DNA from: Aquifex sp.
Lineage (GTDB): Bacteria; Aquificota; Aquificia; Aquificales; Aquificaceae
Reading direction: 5' to 3'
NCBI GenBank assembly: GCA_015487405.1
Contig: WFPV01000169.1
Span: 1 to 9,718, forward strand
DNA: 9,718 nt
In this document: one piece after another, positions 1-6,200 of the stretch
How positions within the stretch are numbered: position 1 is the first letter of the stretch
Layout: each line of letters begins with the position of its first letter
Translations under genes and position numbers: made by a program
Notes under the pieces: generated by a model
Database searches by the model: none
Told to the model about the DNA's origin: nothing
Seen by the model: only the letters and a program-made list of their open reading frames with translations

Positions 1-144
1 AGAGTCAATAGAAACGAAGCTTTGCATTCCAAGCTAAGGGACAAGTTAGCAGCATTTAAGCGAAGGACTAAAGCCTTCTTCCGGTCTTTTCGCTCTCTCC
101 ATTATGCTCTCGCTCTTTTTACCTACTATCATCTATTTGGGTAA
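1..144 (+). CDS. C-terminal end of an IS1-like transposase (5' part outside window)
   Basis: The first 47 codons form an open frame that ends in TAA at 142-144; the start lies left of the window. The peptide is basic and ends in aromatic residues (YYHLFG). It contains N-E-A-L-H-x3-R near its beginning and R-R-T at residues 21-23. Compared from memory with the IS1 transposase InsB, the spacing of E-A, R seven residues on, L three later and R-[KR]-T is co-linear, so the Glu at residue 6 is probably the last acidic residue of the DDE triad. This would be the right-hand end of an insertion sequence, with its terminal repeat somewhere in the next 100 bases. I cannot tell whether the element is intact, and I did not identify the terminal repeat. 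The family (IS1-like rather than another DDE type) is an inference. Confidence 0.6.
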   Translation, partial: RVNRNEALHSKLRDKLAAFKRRTKAFFRSFRSLHYALALFTYYHLFG

Positions 145-164
145 GAACCTGAACAAGGTTTGAC

Positions 165-193
165 TTGACGGAAATTTTTAGATTTGTTATTAT
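165..193 (+). promoter_or_regulatory. Predicted sigma70-type promoter for the 301-903 gene
   Basis: TTGACG at 165-170 matches the -35 consensus at five of six positions. TATTAT at 188-193 matches the -10 consensus at five of six, and the spacer is exactly 17 bases. An overlapping TTGACT lies at 160-165. Transcription would begin near 200 and give an untranslated leader of about 100 bases that includes the hairpin at 224-238. Within the AT-rich gap this is the best promoter match. It could alternatively start a small non-coding RNA. Confidence 0.5.
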
Positions 194-215
194 TTTTATC
201 GCACACGTAGCTGGG

Positions 216-246
216 GTTTACAATCCCTCTATGAGGGAATCACTAC
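216..246. repeat. Solitary CRISPR-repeat-like unit with short hairpin
   Basis: The block begins GTTTACAAT and ends AATCACTAC. It holds an inverted repeat TCCCTC-TAT-GAGGGA (224-229 / 233-238; 6-bp stem, 3-base loop). Read on the minus strand it ends in GATTGTAAAC, close to the ATTGAAAC-type 3' end common in type I and III CRISPR repeats, and its length of about 31 bases fits. Only one copy is present in the window, so this is not an array. It may be an orphan repeat, a remnant beside the transposase, or simply a hairpin in the leader of the next gene. Confidence 0.35.
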
Positions 247-300
247 CTCTTTTTCACCTAACTTTTCCTTTCACAATTCCTCCCCGAGGCTTTTTTCTTT

Positions 301-903
301 ATGTCTTTGGAAATAAAATTCATTAATATGAATAAGAGTAAGGAAAAGGAAGTTCTTCACGTTGCTAACATGACCAACGGCCTTATCGTTTATCCTGATT
401 ATGACTATATTGTTTATTTTCCTTCTTCTTATACAGCTGCAGGAACACCCCTCTACTTTCCCGAGTTTGCGGTTCCTATAGACCTTATTAAGGCACTCCT
501 TGAAGAGAAGAAAATCATTATGTATGATGCAACTGTTCATGAAAATAAAGAGTTAACGGACGCCTTCTTGAAAGGTGTACCAACCTTCCTTATGGCTCTG
601 AATAGAGCCCTTCACGGAACAAAAGGATTATTTGAAAAACTAAACCAAGGCTATAAAGTCTGCGACTGGCAGACTCCCGACATAATTCAACACGCAGTTT
701 ACAGACTTCCAAAGCACTACTATAAGTTCCTTAAAAAATGTGTTAAGCTTTTTGCACCCGAGAAGGTCGGAAAACTCTGGATATCCATTCCTGAAAATGT
801 TGAGCTTGTGGTTGAAAAGATAGACAGAAGATTAAACGATAACTACGAGGTTATAGCTCAGATGATTAAAAATAAACAATCAATCCATAGTTTTAGAATA
901 TAG
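301..903 (+). CDS. Hypothetical protein, 200 aa, unknown function
   Basis: I do not recognise this protein. It is a soluble-looking 200-residue product with no signal peptide or membrane segment. The N-terminal half is rich in Tyr, Phe and Pro (residues about 26-60: YPDYDYIVYFP, PLYFPEF) and looks like beta structure. The C-terminal half is more helical and basic. Only two Cys occur (about 122 and 147) and no known motif is visible. The ATG at 301 is chosen because an in-frame stop lies at 259-261. A GAGG at 286-289 gives a weak ribosome site with 11-base spacing, whereas the next Met (328) has none. The first 120 coding bases have about 30% GC by hand count, lower than the genes to the right. 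That, and the transposase fragment beside it, hints at acquired DNA. It reads the same way as the GTPase cluster but is separated by 185 bases with a separate candidate promoter, so membership in that operon is doubtful. Confidence 0.8.
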   Translation: MSLEIKFINMNKSKEKEVLHVANMTNGLIVYPDYDYIVYFPSSYTAAGTPLYFPEFAVPIDLIKALLEEKKIIMYDATVHENKELTDAFLKGVPTFLMALNRALHGTKGLFEKLNQGYKVCDWQTPDIIQHAVYRLPKHYYKFLKKCVKLFAPEKVGKLWISIPENVELVVEKIDRRLNDNYEVIAQMIKNKQSIHSFRI

Positions 904-1088
904 CCTGTAAGAAAGCCAAAAACTTGAAAATTTGTTTCACTTACTTGTCCGTAAATACAAAGAGTTTCCCTCCTCTTTATTCATTAACATTCATTATTGA
1001 AATATTAGAAAATATTTAATATGTAATAATGTAGAGGTAGAGTATAATTATAGAAAGCTTACTTTTGAATCATTCTGGCAGGTCAGAA
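904..1088 (+). other. AT-rich intergenic gap before the GTPase cluster
   Basis: This gap contains no convincing gene, RNA or GC-rich terminator. It is strongly AT-rich from about 970 to 1060 and includes the candidate -10 described separately. A TTG at 1065 in frame with the GTPase would add eight residues, but it has no ribosome-binding site. Confidence 0.6.
1043..1048 (+). promoter_or_regulatory. Candidate -10 element (TATAAT) for the GTPase operon
   Basis: A perfect TATAAT lies about 40 bases before the GTPase ATG in an AT-rich stretch. No good -35 hexamer is found 16-18 bases upstream; TTGAAA at 997-1002 is too far away. The local base composition makes chance matches likely, so confidence is modest. 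Confidence 0.35.
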
Positions 1089-1619
1089 ATGTCGTTGAAG
1101 ATAATCGTTGGTGGACATTTTAACGCTGGCAAAACAACTTTTGTGAACACTGCTTCAGAGGTAGTTTCGCTCTCTACCGAGAAGAAAATAAGCAATCCTT
1201 TAGAAAAGAAATTTAAGGAGAAAACTACAACCGCAATGGATTTTGGGAAAACTTCAATTCAAGGCAAAGAAATAAACATTTTTGGAATCCCCGGACAAGA
1301 AAGGTTCTCCTTCATGTGGGAAATGCTCTCAAGGGGTGCGGGCGGTTTTATTTTCCTCGTTGATAGCACTACAGAAGAGCTTTGGGGAGATACCCTTAAA
1401 CAGATAGAGATTATGATAAAGGACAAGAATATACCCTACATCGTTTGTGCGAACAAACAAGATTTACCGAATGCCCAACCTGTGAACTACGTGAGAGAAA
1501 AATTAGGACTTCCTCAAAATGTCCCTGTTCTCCCATGCGTTGCAAAGGATAGGGACACGGTTTATCAGATTCTCAGCATTCTTTGCTCTCTTATAGAAAA
1601 AAACTTTGGGGGAAGTTAG
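1089..1619 (+). CDS. Ras-like small GTPase, MglA/COG2229 type
   Basis: This is a 176-residue single-domain GTPase. The P-loop is G-H-F-N-A-G-K-T (residues 9-16). Switch I holds T-T-T-A-M-D-F-G (46-53), G3 reads G-I-P-G-Q-E-R-F (66-73), G4 is N-K-Q-D (122-125), and a G5-like C-V-A-K follows near 150. The TAMDFG stretch and the PGQERF...MWE...SRGA pattern are typical of the prokaryotic COG2229 GTPases related to MglA. The canonical Asp of G3 (DxxG) is a Gly here, which I recall as a trait of this family. The ATG at 1089 is preferred over TTG at 1065 because AGGT sits six bases upstream and the protein then begins right at the first beta strand. The gene ends one base before the Roadblock gene starts, so GTPase and regulator are probably co-translated. 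In Myxococcus and Thermus such GTPases set cell polarity or motility; that role is inferred here. Confidence 0.88.
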   Translation: MSLKIIVGGHFNAGKTTFVNTASEVVSLSTEKKISNPLEKKFKEKTTTAMDFGKTSIQGKEINIFGIPGQERFSFMWEMLSRGAGGFIFLVDSTTEELWGDTLKQIEIMIKDKNIPYIVCANKQDLPNAQPVNYVREKLGLPQNVPVLPCVAKDRDTVYQILSILCSLIEKNFGGS

Positions 1620-1991
1620 ATGAATTTGCTTAAAAAGAAGGAAGAAGTAAGAAACTTCTTGAAGGAAATAGTAAAGGAGAACAAGCTTGACGGAGTCATA
1701 ATCGCGGACATGGAAGGGCTTCCCGTAATATCCTACACTACAGAAGAGCTGGACGAGGATACGGTATCCGCCTCTTTGGCTGCAATCCTTTCGGCGGGCG
1801 AGATAAGTGCAAGTGATGCGGGAAAGAAAAACCTCAATCAGGTTATAGTAGACACCGAAGAGGGCTACATAGTCATTCTTCCCGTTGCAGGGGAATACGT
1901 TATAGGAATCATTACGGATAAAGATGCTAAGCTTGGTATAGTTAGACTTGTTGCTAAGGAGATTGAGAAGTATCTTGAAAGTTTAAGTTAA
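1620..1991 (+). CDS. Roadblock/LC7 domain protein, probable MglB-like partner
   Basis: The 123-residue product fits one complete Roadblock/LC7 domain. After a charged N-terminal helix (1-22) comes LDGVIIADMEGLPVIS (23-38), the typical first hairpin. A long Ala/Ser-rich helix follows (about 48-66), then strands QVIVDTEEGYIVILPV (74-89) and EYVIGIITDKDAKLGIVR (92-109), and a final helix. MglB proteins of this fold act as GTPase-activating or exchange partners for MglA-type GTPases, usually as homodimers bound to one GTPase. The ATG follows the GTPase stop codon directly (TAG-ATG), with GGGGGA at 1608-1613 as ribosome site, which argues for translational coupling and a physical complex. Lack of a membrane segment places it in the cytoplasm. 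Fold and pairing are well supported by the sequence; the GAP activity is inferred from the family. Confidence 0.87.
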   Translation: MNLLKKKEEVRNFLKEIVKENKLDGVIIADMEGLPVISYTTEELDEDTVSASLAAILSAGEISASDAGKKNLNQVIVDTEEGYIVILPVAGEYVIGIITDKDAKLGIVRLVAKEIEKYLESLS

Positions 1992-2005
1992 AGAGGGGTG
2001 AGAGA

Positions 2006-2236
2006 ATGATGGCAAGCGAGCGACTTGAGAACGAGTTAAAAAATCTTGAGGAAAAACGAAAAAACAGAGAGATAAGTTCCGAAGAGTTTTACAAAGGTCT
2101 TATAGAACTACTCCCCGTGGTGAGGGAAGAGCTCCTGAAGGAGAACATAACCGAAGATTTTGCTAAGAGGAATACACCCTTTATTTTGACCTTTATAAAG
2201 TCTATGATTCGGGAGTTTAAGAAGAGGGGCAATTAG
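2006..2236 (+). CDS. Small charged helical protein of the GTPase cluster
   Basis: This is a 76-residue protein of unknown function. It is rich in Glu, Lys and Arg. The N-terminal half (residues 4-38, ERLENELKNLEEKRKNREIS onward) is probably a helical hairpin or coiled coil, and the C-terminal part (about 40-72) is more hydrophobic (FILTFIKSMIREF). No known motif is seen. A strong ribosome site GAGGGG at 1994-1998 lies 8 bases before the ATG at 2006; a second ATG at 2009 could also serve. The gene begins 14 bases after the Roadblock stop, so it is very likely the third gene of one operon and a candidate adaptor or effector of the GTPase pair. Its stop codon TAG (2234-2236) overlaps the stop of the convergent CobW-type gene, leaving no room for a terminator. 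Confidence 0.8.
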   Translation: MMASERLENELKNLEEKRKNREISSEEFYKGLIELLPVVREELLKENITEDFAKRNTPFILTFIKSMIREFKKRGN

Positions 2237-3123
2237 CTTATCAAAACGAGGAAGCTCTTTCCCTCGTAGCCCTCCGCTGGCATTCCTATATCGTAGTCTC
2301 CGAAAACGTAGTGGACGAATACGGGAAAGGGATAATTCTTTATCTTCACTATACCTTTTGCCCTTATCACCTCCTTCGGAAGGCTCTTCAGGTAATTGAT
2401 GAGCTCCTCTTCCGTTAGCTCCTTATCAAAGTAAACTACCCTCTCCTTCCTGTGGCTGTGGTCGTGTTCGTGCTCGTGGTGTTCAAGCTTGAGGGCGAGC
2501 TCCACGGGATTTTCACTTCCCTTAAAGACCTCGGCGGGGACTTTTCCGTGAACGGCTTTATAAATCTTGTAAAAGCTTTCGGGCTGTTCGGGGGCAAACA
2601 TATTCACAACTTTATACTTTTCCTTAATCTTCCTCACTTCCTCCTCAACTTGCTTCAGCTCTTCCTCATTCACGAGGTCTATCTTGTTTAAAACCACTAT
2701 GTTTGCGGTGGCGAGCTGATACTTCGCCGTCTCGTCGTCCTTATACTTGGGAAAGTTCTTGCTGTCCACAACACATATAACCCCGTCCACGAAGAGACCC
2801 AAGGTTTTCAAGCTAAACACTATGGGGAAAGGCTCGGCAGTTCCCGAGGTCTCAACGATTAGAACCTCAGGTTTGTAGTCCGCTATCAGCTTTCTCACCG
2901 AGCTTTCAAACTCCGCACTCAGTTTACAGCAGATACATCCCTCCGAAAGCTCAAGAACCTCCGAGTAAACGTTTGAGAGAATCTTTCCGTCAACTCCCAA
3001 CTCTCCGAACTCGTTAACTACTATCGCCACCTTCTTATCCTTCAAGTGCTCCTTAACGGAGTTTATTATGAGGCTCGTCTTTCCGCTTCCTAAGAATCCC
3101 GTAATCACGAATGATGAAATCAT
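2233..3123 (-). CDS. CobW/G3E-family metal-handling GTPase with His-rich loop
   Basis: The 296-residue protein starts directly at the P-loop domain. GFLGSGKT (9-16) is Walker A, V-N-E-F-G-E (36-41) is the G3E family signature, C-I-C-C (63-66) is the family metal motif, E-T-S-G-T-A-E-P (91-98) corresponds to the ESSG..EP switch, and N-K-I-D (146-149) gives guanine specificity. A His/Glu/Asp-rich stretch with seven His lies at 215-224, between the GTPase and the C-terminal CobW_C domain (about 230-296). These proteins use GTP to deliver or insert metals such as zinc, cobalt or nickel; the exact metal cannot be read from sequence. The start has no Shine-Dalgarno, but the P-loop begins at residue 9, leaving little choice. 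It is divergent from the ribonucleotide reductase gene, a metal-dependent enzyme system, though any functional link is speculative. Confidence 0.9.
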   Translation of the reverse strand: MISSFVITGFLGSGKTSLIINSVKEHLKDKKVAIVVNEFGELGVDGKILSNVYSEVLELSEGCICCKLSAEFESSVRKLIADYKPEVLIVETSGTAEPFPIVFSLKTLGLFVDGVICVVDSKNFPKYKDDETAKYQLATANIVVLNKIDLVNEEELKQVEEEVRKIKEKYKVVNMFAPEQPESFYKIYKAVHGKVPAEVFKGSENPVELALKLEHHEHEHDHSHRKERVVYFDKELTEEELINYLKSLPKEVIRAKGIVKIKNYPFPVFVHYVFGDYDIGMPAEGYEGKSFLVLIS

Positions 3124-3157
3124 AAGTTTTTAATTTTAAAGACGCTTCGCGTATTTA

Positions 3158-3163
3158 AGTATA
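3158..3163 (-). promoter_or_regulatory. Candidate -10 for the CobW-type gene
   Basis: On the minus strand TATACT occurs 34 bases before the ATG and would give a leader of roughly 28 bases. No recognisable -35 lies upstream. The leader would contain the small hairpin ACGC-GAA-GCGT (minus strand of 3142-3152). Confidence 0.3.
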
Positions 3164-3254
3164 GTCTTATTCATCCACTTAAATTTTATAAAAGTTTATA
3201 AATACTTTATGCTCTGCACTGATTTTAACTACAAAAAACTCTCCCTACCCAAGG

Positions 3255-3260
3255 TAAAAT
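3255..3260 (+). promoter_or_regulatory. Candidate -10 for nrdA
   Basis: TAAAAT lies 10 bases before the nrdA ATG and would give a nearly leaderless message. This fits the absence of a Shine-Dalgarno close to the start. There is no clear -35, and the AT-rich intergenic region (3124-3270) also holds palindromes TTTTATAAAA (3184-3193) and TTTATAAA (3195-3202) that might be upstream promoter or operator sequences. Weak support only. Confidence 0.25.
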
Positions 3261-3270
3261 TCTTTAAGCC

Positions 3271-6200
3271 ATGACTATGTTCGTCGTCAAAAGAAGCGGG
3301 AGAAGGGAGAGGCTGGACATAAACAAAATAAGGATTGCGATTAACTTCGCCTGCCAAGGATTGAACGTTGACCCCTTAGAGCTTGAGGCGGACGCCCAGA
3401 TTCAGTTCAGGGACGGAATAACCACTAAGGAGATACAGCAACTCCTCATAAAGACCGCCGCGGAAAAAGTCTCGGCTGAAAAACCCGACTGGACCTACGT
3501 AGCCGCAAGACTGCTTCTTTACGACCTCTACAAGGATGTTGCTCACCTAAGGGGATACCCCTTAAGGGACGACCTTGGAAAGTATAGACCCTACAACAGA
3601 AAAAACTTTTACCCCTTTGTGAAGGAATACGTTGAAAAAGGTATATACGGCTCTTACCTCCTTGAGAAGTATTCAGAAAAAGACTTTCAGGAGCTTGCGA
3701 GATACATAAAGCCCGAGAGGGACCTCTACTTTACCTACACGGGAATAAAGATTCTCTACGATAGGTATCTCGTCAGGGATGAAGAGGGAAGAGTTATAGA
3801 GCTTCCCCAAGAGATGTATATGCTCATCGCGATGACCCTCGCCGTTCCCGAAAAGGATGGAGAGAGAGTAAAGTGGGCTAAGAAGTTCTACGACCTTTTC
3901 TCTGAGCACAAAGTCACGGTGGCAACACCCTCCCTTATGAACGCAAGGAGACCCTTCACTCAGCTCTCTTCTTGCTTCGTTCTTACCGTTGACGACGACC
4001 TATACGACATCTTTGATAACATCAAGAAGGCGGGAATGATTTCCAAGTTTGCGGGAGGACTGGGAGTTTACGTAGGAAAGATAAGGGCTACGGGAGCACC
4101 CATCAGGAAGTTCAAGGGAGCCTCCAGCGGAGTAATCCCGGTCATCAAGCTTATAAACGACACCATGACTTACGTTGACCAGCTCGGAATGAGAAAGGGA
4201 AGTGCCTCCATCACCTTAGACATCTGGCACAAGGACATACTGGACTTCTTAGAGGTAAAGACCAATGTAGGTGATGAGAGGAAAAAAGCTCATGACATAC
4301 ACCCCGCTGTCTCTATTCCCGACCTATTTATGAAGAGGCTCAAAAACAGGGAAGACTGGACACTCATAGACCCTTACTACGCGAGAAACTACATAACCAA
4401 GAAGATTTACGACCACAAGTATAAGGAAGTGAAGCCCCTTCCCGGCTCCCATTACTTCGTGGGAATTAAAGAAGACGGAACTCAGGAAGTCTTAGAACCG
4501 AAAGGTCTTGAGGACTTCTACGGCGAGGAATTTGAAAAGTGGTATTTAGAGCTGGAACAAAACCTCCCGGATTACGCAAAAAAGAAGGTAAACTCCTTTG
4601 AGCTCTGGAAGAGACTCCTAACGGTAGCCTTTGAAACGGGAGAGCCTTACATCTTCTTCAGGGACGAGGCTAACAGGAAGAATCCCAACAAACATACGGG
4701 AATGGTTTACAGCTCTAACCTTTGTGTAACAGGAGATACCCGACTGGCAACACAGTTTGGATTGGTAAAAGCTGAAGACCTCTATAAGATGGGAGAACCA
4801 ATAATAGCAACCTACGATAGAAGAACAGATGGCAATCCAGAAGAATACGGAGTGGACACCGCTCCCTGCATCAAGATGCATAAAACTGCGAAGAATGCAG
4901 ATGTATGGGAAATTATTACTAAGGACGGATACAGAATAAGAGCTACAGACTGGCATGAATTTTACGTATTAGAGAACAAAAAGGTTGTAAAGAAGAAACT
5001 TAAAGAATTAAAGATAGGTGATAAGCTCCTCATACAATCTGGGAAGGGACAGTTTGGTTCAGAAGGAAGCTATGAACTTGGATTCCTCATAGGATGGATA
5101 ACAGGAGACGGAACGCTTTCACGAGATAAGAGAACAGGATACCAGATAGCTATTATAGATTTATATAACGACGATATAGCTCTAAGAGACTTTATTTACG
5201 AGGCTAAAGAAAAAGTAATAGAAGATTATTACTATTCACTAACAGGAAGAAAGATTGTTAACGACTACGACAGGAAACAAGCTACAAAGGTTATCAGCCA
5301 CACTGCAAACAGTAAGAAGTTCAGGATTTGTTCCTCAAAACTTGGTAGAATTCTTGAAGAGAAGTTTGGATTTACATCGCAAACAAAGCACCGCGTTCCT
5401 GAAATTATATTTAGAGGTTCCGAAGAGACGGTAAAAGGATACTTACAAGCTCTTTTCACTGCCGATGCAACCGTAGAAGTTTTAAAAAATGAAGGCATTC
5501 CTACATTTAGCATTCAACTCACAAATAAGAGTAAAGAACTATTGGAAGACGTTCAGATTCTCCTCGCAAACTTTGGTATAAAGTCATCAATTTATAAACG
5601 CTCTGGAGGAGTGTTTAAATACATAACAAAAGATGGAAAAGAAAAACAATACGAAAGTTCAGAGGCTTACAGACTTGATATTAAAGGCAGAAATGCAGTT
5701 ACCTTTATCCGGGAGATAGGATTTGTAGGTAAAAAACAGGAAAAAGCTTTACAAGTTATTGATAAAAGGCTGGCAGTAGGCATATCTCCTTATAGCCGGA
5801 AGGAGGAGAAGTTCGTCAGCCAAATAACAGAAATTAGGTATGCAGGAAAAGAAGAGGTTTACGATACTACGCAACTTTACAACCACTCACTTATTTTCAA
5901 TGGGATAGTTACAGGAAATTGTCATGAAATAATCCAAACTATGTCCCCCTCCGTTCACCAAAAACCCAAGCTTGACCCCGAAACCGGAAAGATAATCTAC
6001 GAAAAGCAAGCCGGAGACCTGCCGGTATGCAACCTCGGTTCGGTAAACCTTGGAAAGGTCTATACGGCAGAGGAAATCAAGGAAGTTCTCCCTATACTTG
6101 TGAGAATGCTTGATAACGTCATAGAGATGAACTATTACGCCATACCCGAGGCTGAATACACCAACAAGAGGTATAGGGCGATAGGAATAGGAGTTTCTAA

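Noticed and set aside
146..160. Hairpin AACCT-GAACA-AGGTT after the transposase as a terminator
   Set aside because: Only five base pairs, with no T run directly after it; too weak to call, especially in a thermophile.
271..540. Minus-strand open frame overlapping the 301-903 gene
   Set aside because: It lies almost wholly antisense to a better-supported gene, has no recognisable domain, and its amino acid composition looks like a shadow frame.
904..1064. Small RNA or riboswitch in the gap before the GTPase operon
   Set aside because: No GC-rich paired structure, tRNA or rRNA element or known aptamer core could be recognised; the region is simply AT-rich.
2452..2691. Plus-strand open frame inside the CobW-type gene
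   Set aside because: The low-complexity V/F/L run is the antisense of the His-rich loop; no ribosome site.
3184..3203. AT palindromes upstream of nrdA as possible NrdR boxes
   Set aside because: They lack the ACA...TGT ends of the NrdR consensus and are not a pair with the expected 31-32 base spacing; they are likely just AT-rich promoter DNA.
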